This document shows positions 30,608 to 38,923 of a DNA stretch of 64,000 nt, piece after piece. Below the pieces are notes generated by a model. The model ran no database searches, was not told where the DNA came from, and saw only the letters and a list, made by a program, of their open reading frames with translations. The DNA is from Methylobacterium isbiliense (lineage in GTDB: Bacteria > Pseudomonadota > Alphaproteobacteria > Rhizobiales > Beijerinckiaceae): NCBI RefSeq assembly GCF_022179325.1, contig NZ_BPQQ01000086.1:1-64000 (forward strand), given 5' to 3'. Numbering within the stretch: the stretch's first letter is position 1; the number at the start of each line of letters is the position of its first letter. A program made the translations under genes and the position numbers.

Positions 30608-31861
30608 ATGGCGCTCGTGCGCATGAGCGACCTGCTGCGGCACGCCCATCGCGAGCGATACGCCGTCGGCGCTTACGATGTCGTGGACACGGCGTTTCTC
30701 GAGGCTGTGCTGGACGGCGCCGAGAGCTGCCAAGCCCCCGTAATTGTGAGCTTGGCCGAGTCCCATTTCGAGCATTTCGATTTCGAGAGCCTCATGGCGG
30801 CGGCCGTGGATGCTGCTCGTCGTGCCAAGGTGCCAATTGCTATCCATCTCGATCATGGACAGTCTCTCGCGACGGTCGAACGGGCGATTCGGCTAGGCTG
30901 CAACAGCGTTATGCTCGACGCGTCGCTATCCTCGCTTGAGGACAACATCAAGGCCACTCGCGAAATTGTCCACCTTGCCCGCAGCTGCGGCGTGGCGGTG
31001 GAAGGTGAGCTCGGGTATGTGCCTGGTGTCGAGGGGGAGGCCGCAGAAAAACATCCCGGCGCGATGCAGCTGACCTCGCTCGAAGACGCCGAGCGGTACA
31101 TCGCGGAAACGGAGGTGGACTGCCTTGCGATCTCGGTCGGCACGGTCCACGGCCGTCTGCGCGGCATGCCGCAACTCGACTTCGAGCGTCTGTCCGCAAT
31201 CAACAAGGCTCTGCACATTCCGCTCGTCATCCATGGCGGGACAGGCTTGAACGACGCCCAGTACAGGGCGCTTGCTGCAAATGGCGTCGCGAAGATCAAC
31301 TACTTTACGGGCCTCGCCGACGCCGCGGCGCGTTCGATACTGGAGGAAGCGGAGGACAATCCTTCCCCGACCTATACGGCTCTCGTTCGCGGCGTTCGGA
31401 CGGCGATCCGCACTGAGGTCAACCGGACTTGCCGGCTGTTCGGAGCTGCGGGACGCGCCGGCGCCGCCTTGGCCGCTTCCCGTCCCTGGCGCGAGGTGGA
31501 GCATGTGGTTGTCTATAACCTGCGCGACGACGGGAGCGGGCGGAGCGAAGACTGGGCCGCTTTCGCGGCGCAGGGCGTCGCGGCGCTCGGCGCGATACCC
31601 GGCGTGCGCGGCGTGCTGGCCGGGCGCGCGCTCCAGAAGGACGCGCGGTACCACCACTGCTGGCTCATCCGCTTCGCAGCCGCGGAGGTCCTCGCGAGCT
31701 ATCGCGATCACCCCGATCACGTGAGATATGCCGACAACATGTTCCGGCCCGCGGCGCCGGATCGCATCACGATTGATTTCGAGCTTATTGATGTCTTGAG
31801 AGAAGACAAGGAGTCGAAATTCACCCCGCCAGCACTGACTTCGTTGAGCGCCAAAACATGA
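30608..31861 (+). CDS. Class II ketose-bisphosphate aldolase fused to a C-terminal Dabb (stress-responsive A/B barrel) domain
   Basis: A 417-aa protein. Residues 1 to about 290 are a class II aldolase distinct from cbbA and nearer the GatY/KbaY style: IAIHLDHGQSLATVERAI with the zinc His, VEGELGYVPGVEGEAAE, ISVGTVHGRLRGMPQLDFER, LVIHGGTGLNDAQYRAL and KINYFTGLADAAARSI. Residues about 320-417 (REVEHVVVYNLRDDGSGRSE to HVRYADNMFRPAAPDRITID) look like a Dabb domain, which starts with an H-x-V strand and contains VLAGRALQKDARYHHCWLIRF and YRDHPDHVRYADN. Start is 4 bp after cbbE; stop overlaps cbbZ (ATGA). It may make or split a second ketose bisphosphate; the Dabb domain may aid dimerisation. Substrate unknown. 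Confidence 0.85.
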   Translation: MALVRMSDLLRHAHRERYAVGAYDVVDTAFLEAVLDGAESCQAPVIVSLAESHFEHFDFESLMAAAVDAARRAKVPIAIHLDHGQSLATVERAIRLGCNSVMLDASLSSLEDNIKATREIVHLARSCGVAVEGELGYVPGVEGEAAEKHPGAMQLTSLEDAERYIAETEVDCLAISVGTVHGRLRGMPQLDFERLSAINKALHIPLVIHGGTGLNDAQYRALAANGVAKINYFTGLADAAARSILEEAEDNPSPTYTALVRGVRTAIRTEVNRTCRLFGAAGRAGAALAASRPWREVEHVVVYNLRDDGSGRSEDWAAFAAQGVAALGAIPGVRGVLAGRALQKDARYHHCWLIRFAAAEVLASYRDHPDHVRYADNMFRPAAPDRITIDFELIDVLREDKESKFTPPALTSLSAKT

Positions 31862-32514
31862 AAGCCGTCATTTTCGATCTTGATGGTACGCTGATCGACA
31901 GTGCGCCGGATCTGCATGCTGCAGTGAATTGCATGCTCGACGACCTCCGCCGGCCACCCCTGACGCTTGAGCGAGTTGCCGGTTTCGTCGGCAACGGTGT
32001 TCCCACTTTGGTCGAACGCTGTCTTGAGGCGACCGGCGGCTTGGCGGAGGATTTCGATCGCGCGCTCGCTCGGTTTCGAGAGCACTATGCTCGCTCTCCA
32101 GCGCGGCTCACACGGCCCTATCCGGGCGTCGAATTAGCGCTCGAGCGGCTCACCCTCGCCGGACTCGCGCTCGGCGTATGCACGAACAAGCCCCAGGAGT
32201 TCGCGGTCACGATCCTTGAAGAGTTGCGGATGATGCCCTTCATCAGAACCGTCGTGGGAGGTGACGCAACGCCGAAGCTGAAGCCGGACCCTGCACCGTT
32301 ACTGCTTTGCCTGGATCGGCTTGGTGCTGATGGGACGTCTGCACTTTATGTTGGCGACAGTGAGATCGACGCCGAAACCGCTTTTCGCGCGAAGGTTCCG
32401 TTCGCGCTGTTCTCCGGGGGCTATCTCCGGGAGTCCATCGACGCTTTTGAACCGCTGTACGTGTTCGATCACTTCGGAGATCTCTCGGACCATGTGCTGG
32501 GGGGCGGACGATGA
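31858..32514 (+). CDS. cbbZ: Phosphoglycolate phosphatase
   Basis: A 218-aa HAD phosphatase hydrolysing 2-phosphoglycolate, the oxygenase product of RuBisCO. Motif I VIFDLDGTLIDSAPDL with nucleophile Asp7 and Asp9; cap domain with FVGNGVPTLVERCLEAT typical of Gph; motif II VCTNKP; motif III lysine in TPKLKPDPAPLLLCLDRL; motif IV YVGDSEIDAETAFRA. Coupled by ATGA overlaps on both sides. Confidence 0.94.
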   Translation: MKAVIFDLDGTLIDSAPDLHAAVNCMLDDLRRPPLTLERVAGFVGNGVPTLVERCLEATGGLAEDFDRALARFREHYARSPARLTRPYPGVELALERLTLAGLALGVCTNKPQEFAVTILEELRMMPFIRTVVGGDATPKLKPDPAPLLLCLDRLGADGTSALYVGDSEIDAETAFRAKVPFALFSGGYLRESIDAFEPLYVFDHFGDLSDHVLGGGR

Positions 32515-33191
32515 AGACACGTGCCTTAATCTTCGATGTTGACGGCACTCTTGCCGAGACAGAGGAGGCGCATCGACAGGCCTTCAACGCGACATTCGCT
32601 GCCGCGGGCCTCGATTGGCACTGGGATCCGCCGCTCTACGCGGAACTCCTCAAGATCACCGGCGGCAAAGAGCGCATTCGGGCCTTTCTCAACACGGCAG
32701 CGCCAGCAATCATGATGAAAGATGAGAGCATCGCGGCTCTGCATCGCGACAAGACGAAGGTCTATGGCGACATCATCGCGCGCCGAGGCGTTACTTTGCG
32801 TCCCGGCGTCCGAGAACTCATCCAATTCGCGAGGATGCGGGGGATAAGGACCGCCGTGGCGACGACCACGAACCTGCCAAATGTCGATGCACTCTGCATC
32901 GCATGTTGGGATAAACCGGCAGCGGCCGTCTTCGACGCAATCGCGGCGGGCGACGAGGCGCTGCAAAAGAAACCTGCACCAGATATATACCACATCGCCT
33001 TGGAACGGCTTGGACTAGGCCCGGATTGCTGCATAGCGTTTGAGGATTCCCGAAATGGTTTGCTAGCTGCGAAAAATGCTGGACTGAGGGTGGTTGTCAC
33101 ACCAAGCCACTATTCGGCAGGCGAGGATTTTGCCGAGGCAGATTTGCGTCTGCCCGACCTAGCTTCCTTCGAGATCGCCCGCTTTGACTGA
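32511..33191 (+). CDS. cbbY: CbbY, xylulose-1,5-bisphosphate phosphatase (HAD family)
   Basis: A 226-aa HAD phosphatase. CbbY proteins degrade xylulose 1,5-bisphosphate, a RuBisCO misfire inhibitor, and so support CbbX. Motif I LIFDVDGTLAETEEAHRQAF (Asp9, Asp11 with the characteristic E-x-E-x-H cap loop), KITGGKERIRAFL cap residues, motif II VATTTNLPNVDAL, motif III QKKPAPDIYHIALERLGL and motif IV IAFEDSRNGLLAAKNAGL. Start overlaps the cbbZ stop. A decayed second copy is found around 34170 and 41506. Confidence 0.94.
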   Translation: MKTRALIFDVDGTLAETEEAHRQAFNATFAAAGLDWHWDPPLYAELLKITGGKERIRAFLNTAAPAIMMKDESIAALHRDKTKVYGDIIARRGVTLRPGVRELIQFARMRGIRTAVATTTNLPNVDALCIACWDKPAAAVFDAIAAGDEALQKKPAPDIYHIALERLGLGPDCCIAFEDSRNGLLAAKNAGLRVVVTPSHYSAGEDFAEADLRLPDLASFEIARFD

Positions 33192-33304
33192 GTGCACGCG
33201 CTTGAGAATTCTTACGCCGCGCGACGCTATTGCCGCTGAGCCGATCGACGAAGGCGAATCTCGTTGGACCGATTTGCGCGACAAGACCAGGCAAGATTGG
33301 CCGC

Positions 33305-33337
33305 ATCGCTGGCACCGAGAATTGCGGTGCCAGCGAT
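33305..33337. terminator. 13-bp perfect stem-loop downstream of cbbY
   Basis: ATCGCTGGCACCG at 33305-33317, loop AGAATTG, then the exact complement CGGTGCCAGCGAT at 33325-33337. It lies 113 bp after the cbbY stop. There is no run of T afterwards, so it is not a standard Rho-independent terminator. It could protect the 3' end of the cbb mRNA, slow polymerase, or be a dispersed extragenic palindrome. Confidence 0.45.
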
Positions 33338-33345
33338 ATGCGAGC

Positions 33346-33468
33346 AGTTTCCTCGAAGGCAGGGAAGAGCTGGCGCTACCACCCTTTTGCGAGGCCTTCG
33401 TTCCGGTGGTTGATGTGATGGCGGGCCTCGTGACGATTGATCCGCCCAAGGGATGGAACGAGCCATGA
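33346..33468 (+). pseudogene. Short remnant resembling the C-terminus of RimM
   Basis: In one frame of about 94 codons (from 33184) the final part reads PPFCEAFVPVVDVMAGLVTI then DPPKGWNEP. This resembles the end of RimM 16S rRNA-processing proteins, where PF..AFVPVVD is followed by a DPPxG motif. The rest of the frame shows no homology that I can see and overlaps the perfect hairpin. It is probably a leftover from a rearrangement, not a working gene. Low certainty, by motif memory only. Confidence 0.3.
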
Positions 33469-34127
33469 ACTTCCGCGCCTTGATTTTCGACATGGACGGC
33501 ACGCTCGTCGACAATATGCGCGTCCACAACGAGGCTTGGGGCGTCTGGCATCGCCGTAACGGCCTCGCCTTCGACGAAGCGACCTTCTTTGCGCGAACCG
33601 CAGGGCGCCACAATCCGGAGATCATTGCCGCGCTGCTCGCAGATAGATCCGAAGCTGAAGTAGTCACGCTTGGCGAGGAGAAGGAAGCGATCTATCGCGA
33701 GCTCTATGCGCCGCGCGTCGAAGCGCTGCCCGGACTGTTCGATCTGCTCGACGCCGCTGACGCATACGGCCTGCCTATGGCGGTTGCGACCGCCGCGCCA
33801 CCCGCTAATATTGCGATCGTACTCGACCGGATAGATCTGCGCGCGCGCTTTGCGACCATCGTCGCGCCCTCGCAGGGATTTCGCGGCAAGCCGCATCCCG
33901 ACCTGTTTCTCGCCGCGGCCGAGCGTATGCAGGTTAGGCCGGCGGATTGCCTCGTCTTCGAAGACGCGCCGCTCGGCGTCGAGGCTGCGTGCCGCGCCGG
34001 CATGCAGGCGGTCGCCATAACGACAATGCTTTCGCCGCTCGATTTCACGTCATATGAGAACGTCGTCGCCTACATCGACGATTTCACTCAGTTCGATCGC
34101 GCGCTGATCGGCGGCTCCGGCCAATGA
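33465..34127 (+). CDS. HAD-family phosphatase, beta-phosphoglucomutase/CbbY-like
   Basis: A 220-aa HAD hydrolase from ATG 33465 (MNFRALIFDMDGTLVDNM; Asp9 and Asp11). The cap has RVHNEAWGVWHRRNGLAFDE; motif II is VATAAPPANIAIVLDRID; motif III FRGKPHPDLFLAAAERM; motif IV LVFEDAPLGVEAACRAGM. It belongs to the subgroup of beta-phosphoglucomutase-like phosphatases and is not an orthologue of cbbY. It sits between cbbY and the second cbbY remnant, so it may act on sugar phosphates of the cycle; the substrate is open. Confidence 0.9.
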   Translation: MNFRALIFDMDGTLVDNMRVHNEAWGVWHRRNGLAFDEATFFARTAGRHNPEIIAALLADRSEAEVVTLGEEKEAIYRELYAPRVEALPGLFDLLDAADAYGLPMAVATAAPPANIAIVLDRIDLRARFATIVAPSQGFRGKPHPDLFLAAAERMQVRPADCLVFEDAPLGVEAACRAGMQAVAITTMLSPLDFTSYENVVAYIDDFTQFDRALIGGSGQ

Positions 34128-34169
34128 CAATATACCAACGGCCCTCTTTTTTGGCCCACCTCAACAATA

Positions 34170-34323
34170 GCCTTCGTGAGGCAGGCCGGCCAGAGCCGTG
34201 TTCGACCCTTTTGGCCGCAGGCGATGAGGGGCCACGCAAGAAGCCAGCCCCCGATATCTATAACATTGCGCTGGACCGGCTTGGACTAGGGCTGGAGAAC
34301 TGCATCGCCTTCGAAGATTCATT
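34170..34323 (+). pseudogene. Decayed second cbbY copy, 5' piece
   Basis: In the frame from 34124, residues LAAGDEGPRKKPAPDIYNIA then LDRLGLGLENCIAFEDS match cbbY motif III/IV (in the intact gene, AAGDEALQKKPAPDIYHIAL). Before about 34210 similarity continues only in a shifted frame, and the 5' half of the gene is absent. An IS66 has inserted after the GATTCATT target at 34316-34323. The 3' piece continues at 41506. It is a paralogue at clear sequence distance from the intact cbbY, so not a recent duplicate. Confidence 0.75.
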
Positions 34324-34347
34324 GTAACCCTCCGGCGAGGGCCACGG

Positions 34348-35506
34348 TCAGGCAGCTTTGAGCTTGTCTGCGGAGCTGGGTTGCCAGTTCCAGGGCAAGA
34401 GTTCGGGGAGCTTGCTTTGCGGGGTGTCGGCGATACGCGTGAGGACGTCGGCGAGCCACGCCTGCGGGTCGATGTTATTGAGCTTGGCCGTTCCGATCAG
34501 GCTGTAGATGACAGTGGCTCGTTCTGCGCCGCGGTCCGATCCGGCGAAGAGCCAGGCCTTGCGGCCGAGAGCCAGCCCTCTCAGGCTCCGCTCGGCGGCG
34601 TTGTTGGAGAGGCAGGCCCGGCCGTCGTCGAGGAAGCGGGCGAAGCCATCCCAACGCCGGAGCATATAATCCATGGCTTGGGCGACGGGCGCATGCCGCG
34701 AGAGCTTTGCGCGATGCCCGCGCATCCAGGCTTCGAGATCGGTGACGAGCCGAGCGCTGTGCTCCCGGCGAACGGCCAGGCGCTGATCCGCCACCATGCC
34801 GTTGATCTCGCGCTCGATGTCGAAGAGCGCGTCCATGCGGGCGACGGCCTCGAAGGCGATCGGCGAGATCGGCGCGGCCTTGGCCCCACGCCGGGCATTG
34901 CCGCCGACATCGGCCAGCACGAAGAACTTGCGACGGGCGTGGGCCCAGCACAGGGCCTCGACGATCAGCCCGGGCTGGCGATCGGGCGCGAGCAGCCGGT
35001 TGTAGCCGGCGTAGGCATCGGCCTGCAGGATGCCGGCGAAGCCGCGTAGATGTTCCTCGGGATGATCACCCGAGCGGTCTCGCGAAGCCCGGAACAGCAC
35101 GGCCGGCGGATCGGCGCCGCCGAAGGGCCGATCGTCTCGGACATAGACCCAGGCCCGGCCGGTGTCGGTCTTGCCCTTCGCCAGGATCGGCACCGGGGTA
35201 TCGTCGCCATGGAGCCGTTCGGCCGCCATGACATGCTGCGCGATCAGCCTATGGAGCGGTTGCAGCACTGCGGCGCAGGTGCCGACATGATCGGCCAGTG
35301 TCGAAAGCGGCAGATCGATGCCCTCGCGCGCATAGCGCTCGCTCTGCCGGTTCAGCGGCTGATGCTGGCCGAACTTCTCGAACAGCACCATCGCCAGCAG
35401 GTTCGGACCGGCATGGCCGCGCGGGATGACGTGGAACGGCGCCGGCGGCTGGGCGACGGTCTCGCACTCCCGGCAGGAGAAGCGTTCCCGCACCGTCTGG
35501 ATCACC
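34348..35506 (-). pseudogene. tnpC: Outer IS66 TnpC, C-terminal piece (3 of 3)
   Basis: About 385 residues from QTVRERFSCRECETVAQPP to the end. Contains the DDE domain: LLAMVLFEKFGQHQPLNRQS, LHGDDTPVPILAKGKTDTG with the first Asp, ALCWAHARRKFFVLADVG, LSNNAAERSLRGLALGRKAW with the Glu, and FAGSDRGAERATVIYSLIGT followed by NNIDPQAWLADVLTRIADTP. The two other pieces lie at 38691-38917 and 40411-40662. Joined at the target duplications the three give 545 codons in one frame, exactly the length of the intact inner copy. Confidence 0.9.
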
Positions 35507-35545
35507 GTAAGCCTCCGGCGAGGGCCACGGCTGTTGCCGGCCTGA

Positions 35546-36163
35546 TCAATTGATCTTGCCACGCCTTTTGGCGAATGCGGCTTTGCCGATGGCGCGGCGT
35601 CGGGCGAGCTTTGCAATACGAGCGCGGATGGCGTCCTCGTCGATGAGAGCCGGATCGAATGGCGCACCGTACCCGCGCATGAGCTCGTCGTGCTCCTCGT
35701 GGTTCGGATCGGCGATGGCTTCGAGGAAGAGTTCAAAGCCCGGGATACCGCCGACGTCCTCGGGCGGGGCGCTGCGGGCGCCGTCGAGGTAGCGGGGATA
35801 ATCCGTGGCGGGATCGGCTGCAGCGGTCGCCTCAATCGTGATCGTGTGCCGCCAGTCGTCGCCGAAGTCATAGGTGTAGGTAAGCTCGGTGATACCGCGG
35901 TCGATGAGGGCGCCGAGCTTCGTGGTCTTGGCGGAGGTGGTCCTGTCGCGCAGGCTGTCCCACTCCGGATCGGGGATAGCGAAGCGCTGCCCATCAACCC
36001 GGAACTCGAACAGGTGATAGTCCTCGAACGGCATCGCGGCCTGGATGACGTCGTGCACGGCTCTGAGCGAGGCGGTGAGTGGCACCTCAACACGGCGCCA
36101 GATGGCGGGCTGCCAGTCATCCAGCTCGATCTTCAGACGAGCGATCCGATCGACATGGCTCAT
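35546..36163 (-). CDS. Plasmid pRiA4b ORF-3 family passenger protein of IS66
   Basis: A 205-aa protein from ATG 36163, which overlaps the tnpC stop (ATGA). The family is recognised by RIARLKIELDDWQPAIWRRV at the start, FEDYHLFEFRVDGQRFAIPD, LTYTYDFGDDWRHTITIEA and the YPRYLDGARSAPPEDVGGIP then GFELFLEAIADPNHEEHDEL block. Such proteins occur free and as passengers in insertion elements; biochemical role unknown. The basic C-terminus (KLARRRAIGKAAFAKRRGK) may bind nucleic acid. The outer IS66 lacks this gene. Confidence 0.88.
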   Translation of the reverse strand: MSHVDRIARLKIELDDWQPAIWRRVEVPLTASLRAVHDVIQAAMPFEDYHLFEFRVDGQRFAIPDPEWDSLRDRTTSAKTTKLGALIDRGITELTYTYDFGDDWRHTITIEATAAADPATDYPRYLDGARSAPPEDVGGIPGFELFLEAIADPNHEEHDELMRGYGAPFDPALIDEDAIRARIAKLARRRAIGKAAFAKRRGKIN

Positions 36164-37797
36164 GCCGCGAGCTTCCCGCGTTCTCGCGCCGCGCGCCAGT
36201 TCCATGGCAAGAGTTCGGGGAGCCGGCTTTGCGGTGTGTCGGCGATACGGGCGAGGACATCCGCGAGCCAGTCCTGCGGGTCGACGTCGTTGAGCCGGGC
36301 GGTACCGATTAGGCTGTACATGACAGCGGCGCGCGCGGCACCGCGGTCAGACCCGGCGAACAGCCACGCCTTGCGGCCCAGCGCAATGCCGCGCAGCGCC
36401 CGTTCTGCCGCATTATTGGTGAGGCAAACGCGGCCATCATCAAGGAAGCGGGTGAAGCTCTCCCAGCGGCGCAGCATGTAGTCTATGGCCTGGGCCACGG
36501 GCGCATGGCGGGAGAGCTGAGCGCGATGCTCGCGCATCCAGGCCTCAAGCTCGGCGACGAGGGGCACACTGCGATCCTGGCGAACGCCACGGCGCTGATC
36601 GACACCCAAGCCATTGATCTCGCGTTCGATATCGAACAGCGCGTCGATGCGGGTGACGGCCTCGAAGGCGATCGGCGAGATCGGTGCGGCGTTACGCCCG
36701 CGTCGACGACTCGCTGCGATATCGGCGAGCTCGAAGAACTTGCGCCGCGCGTGGCTCCAGCACAGCGCCTCGACGATCGGCCCGGGCTGGCGATCCGGCG
36801 CAAGCAGCCGATTATAGCCGGCATAGGCATCAGCCTGCAGGATGCCGGTGAAGCGCGTCAGATGCTCTTCCGGGTGGTCCCCCGAGCGGTCGCGGGACGC
36901 CCGGAACAACACGGCCGGCGGATCGGCGCCGCCGAAGGGACGATCATCGCGAACGTAAACCCAGGCCCGACCGGTGTCGGTCTTGCCCTTCGCCAGAATC
37001 GGCACCGGCGTGTCGTCACCATGCAGGCGTGCCGCGGTCATGACATGGCGCTCGATCAGGGCGTGCAACGGGCGCAGCACCGCGGCGCAGGCGCCGACAT
37101 GATCGGCAAGCGTCGACAGCGGCAGGTCGATGCCTTCGCGGGCGTAGCGTTCGCTCTGCCGGTTCAGCGGCTGGTGCTGGCCGAACTTCTCGAACAGCAC
37201 CGTCGCCAGCAGGTTCGGTCCGGCATGGCCGCGCGGGATGACGTGGAACGGCGCCGGCGGCTGGGTCACTGCCTCGCAGGCCCGGCAGGAGAAGCGCTCG
37301 CGCACCGTCTGGATCACCTTCCACTGGCGCGGGATCACCTCCAGCGTCTCGGTGACATCTTCCCCGAGCTTCACCAGCCGGAACGAGCCGCCGCAGGGAC
37401 AGCTCTCCGGCGCGGCGACGACGACGCGCTCACGCGGCAGGTGGTCGGGGAACGGCCGGCGGGCTGGCCGCTTGCGCTGGAAGGCGGCAACATGGGCCGA
37501 TTGCGCCGCGGCTTCCGCCGCCAGTTCGTCCTCGGAGGCGTCGGCTTCCAGATCTTCGAGCTGCATCTCCAGCTGGTCGAGCAGCCGCGCCTTGCGCTCC
37601 GAGCGCGTGCCGTAGAGCTCGCGCCGGAGCTTCTCGATCTCCAGCTTCAGCCGTGCGATCAGCGCATCCGTGCTGCTGCTCGCAACCTGTGCTCTGGCGG
37701 CCGTTGCCTCGGCCTCGAGCCGTGCGGCACGCTCCGCCAGGATCATGGCGTGGGCCGCGGCAAGGTCGTTCGGCAGAGGATCCATCGGGCTCGACAT
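36160..37797 (-). CDS. tnpC: IS66 transposase TnpC (inner element)
   Basis: A full-length 545-aa IS66 transposase. N-terminal coiled coil (LARLKLEIEKLRRELYGTRS-type segment here starting LIARLKLEIEKLRRELY), zinc-finger block PESCPCGGSFRLVKLGEDVT with Cys residues, KQRKR-type linker, HTH-like region, then the DDE domain: LHGDDTPVPILAKGKTDTG, ALCWSHARRKFFELADIA, LTNNAAERALRGIALGRKAW and C-terminal WLADVLARIADTPQSRLPEL. Nearly the same as the outer copy but not identical. Confidence 0.95.
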   Translation of the reverse strand: MSSPMDPLPNDLAAAHAMILAERAARLEAEATAARAQVASSSTDALIARLKLEIEKLRRELYGTRSERKARLLDQLEMQLEDLEADASEDELAAEAAAQSAHVAAFQRKRPARRPFPDHLPRERVVVAAPESCPCGGSFRLVKLGEDVTETLEVIPRQWKVIQTVRERFSCRACEAVTQPPAPFHVIPRGHAGPNLLATVLFEKFGQHQPLNRQSERYAREGIDLPLSTLADHVGACAAVLRPLHALIERHVMTAARLHGDDTPVPILAKGKTDTGRAWVYVRDDRPFGGADPPAVLFRASRDRSGDHPEEHLTRFTGILQADAYAGYNRLLAPDRQPGPIVEALCWSHARRKFFELADIAASRRRGRNAAPISPIAFEAVTRIDALFDIEREINGLGVDQRRGVRQDRSVPLVAELEAWMREHRAQLSRHAPVAQAIDYMLRRWESFTRFLDDGRVCLTNNAAERALRGIALGRKAWLFAGSDRGAARAAVMYSLIGTARLNDVDPQDWLADVLARIADTPQSRLPELLPWNWRAARERGKLAA

Positions 37798-37840
37798 AGG
37801 GGAAGGGAATCATATCCGCCGCCCCGGCGCCACGCTCAAA

Positions 37841-38188
37841 TCACCCTGACGCGCCAGGTCGCCACGTCTTCTGCGGATGCCGCCAGTCTATGCCTTCCAG
37901 CAGGTAGCCGAGCTGCGCCGGCGTGATCGTCACCACGCCGGCGGCCGGCGACGGCCACAGGAAGCGGCCGCGCTCCAGACGCTTCGAGAACAGGCAGGCA
38001 CCCTGGCCATCATGCCAGATCACCTTCACCAGATCGCCGCGCCGGCCGCGGAACACGAACAGGTGCCCGCCATGGGGATCACGCCGCAGGACCTCCTGGA
38101 CCTGCAGCGCCAACCCGGCAAAGCCCTTCCTCATGTCCGTGTGGCCCGTCGCAAGCCACACCCGAACTCCGCTCGGAACCGGGATCAT
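37841..38188 (-). CDS. tnpB: IS66 accessory protein TnpB (inner element)
   Basis: A 115-aa Orf2 protein: [59 protein letters not shown] and [23 protein letters not shown] 38188 overlaps the tnpA stop by 4 bp. Intact. Confidence 0.95.
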   Translation of the reverse strand: MIPVPSGVRVWLATGHTDMRKGFAGLALQVQEVLRRDPHGGHLFVFRGRRGDLVKVIWHDGQGACLFSKRLERGRFLWPSPAAGVVTITPAQLGYLLEGIDWRHPQKTWRPGASG

Positions 38189-38580
38189 CGCCGACCCCGC
38201 GACAGCCCGCTAGCAATCGCCACCACGAACTCCGCTGAGGACCCGGCAGGCAGACGAACCGTCACACCTCCGGCTGACACGATCTCGATCGGGGTGTCGA
38301 TAGCGGCAGTGCTGGATGCTGAACACTTCTCCGGACGATCCATATCCGGCATCGGTGCTGGAAGTGCCTTCGGTGGATCAATGACCGTCACGGCTGCAAA
38401 CCCCGCAGGTTCCATCCGTTCGCAAAGGCGTTCACGCCACCGGTAAATCTGCTGCGCCTGGATACCGTGGCGCTTCGCCGTCCCGACTACGTTGCCGCTC
38501 GCGGCCGCCTCTTCCACGACAACCCGCTTCTCGGCCCAACTCCAGCGCCGACGCCGTACATAGGTCTCCTCACCGTCCAC
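38185..38580 (-). CDS. tnpA: IS66 accessory protein TnpA (inner element)
   Basis: A 131-aa Orf1 protein with HTH near the N-terminus ([40 protein letters not shown]) and a C-terminal [20 protein letters not shown] segment. First gene of the element, 102 bp inside its right end. Confidence 0.9.
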   Translation of the reverse strand: MDGEETYVRRRRWSWAEKRVVVEEAAASGNVVGTAKRHGIQAQQIYRWRERLCERMEPAGFAAVTVIDPPKALPAPMPDMDRPEKCSASSTAAIDTPIEIVSAGGVTVRLPAGSSAEFVVAIASGLSRGRR

Positions 38581-38690
38581 GGTCCGTCTCCAGCACTGCT
38601 GCTGGCACTACTGCCAGATCAGAGGACCGGAAGGCTGGCACGTCGCGCCGACCAGGCAAGGCGGCCTACGGCGGATGGGTACGGATCACC

Positions 38691-38917
38691 TTCCACTGAC
38701 GCGGGATCACCTCCAGCGTCTCGGTGACATCCTCGCCGAGCTTGACCAGCCTCAACGAACCACAGCACGGGCAACTCTCCGGTGCGGCGACGACGACGCG
38801 CTCGCGCGGCAGATGATCGGGGAACGGCCGGCGCACCGGGCGCTTGCGCTGGAAGGCCGAAACGTTCGTCGCCCGCGTCGCGGCCTCCGTGGCCAGCTCG
38901 TCCTCGGTGGCGTCGGC
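38691..38917 (-). pseudogene. tnpC: Outer IS66 TnpC, middle piece (2 of 3)
   Basis: Encodes ADATEDELATEAATRATNVS, RPFPDHLPRERVVVAAPESC, PCCGSLRLVKLGEDVTETLE and ends at RQWKVI, where the inner IS66 begins. On the other side it is bounded by the IS110 at a TTCCAG hexamer (38918-38923) that is also present at 40411-40416. The frame agrees with the pieces on both sides. Confidence 0.88.
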
Positions 38918-38923
38918 TTCCAG

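Larger units (their letters stand above)
35507..38682 (-). mobile_element. Inner IS66-family element, complete, with passenger gene
   Basis: Flanked by GGATCACC at 35499-35506 and 38683-38690. Ends are imperfect inverted repeats (GTAAGCCTCCGGCGAGGGCC at the left; GTACCCATCCGCCGTAGGCC inward from the right). Holds tnpA, tnpB, tnpC and a passenger gene, all minus strand. It has inserted into the tnpC of a closely related IS66, between the codons of RQWKVI and QTVRERF. All its genes are intact, so it is the youngest and possibly active. Confidence 0.92.

Noticed and set aside
33184-33345. A new 94-aa gene after cbbY
   Set aside because: The first half of the frame is mostly the sequence of a perfect hairpin and has no homology; only the last 30 codons resemble RimM.
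36505-37926. 473-codon open frame on the plus strand over IS66 tnpC
   Set aside because: Antisense shadow of the transposase; the same artefact occurs over the outer copy.
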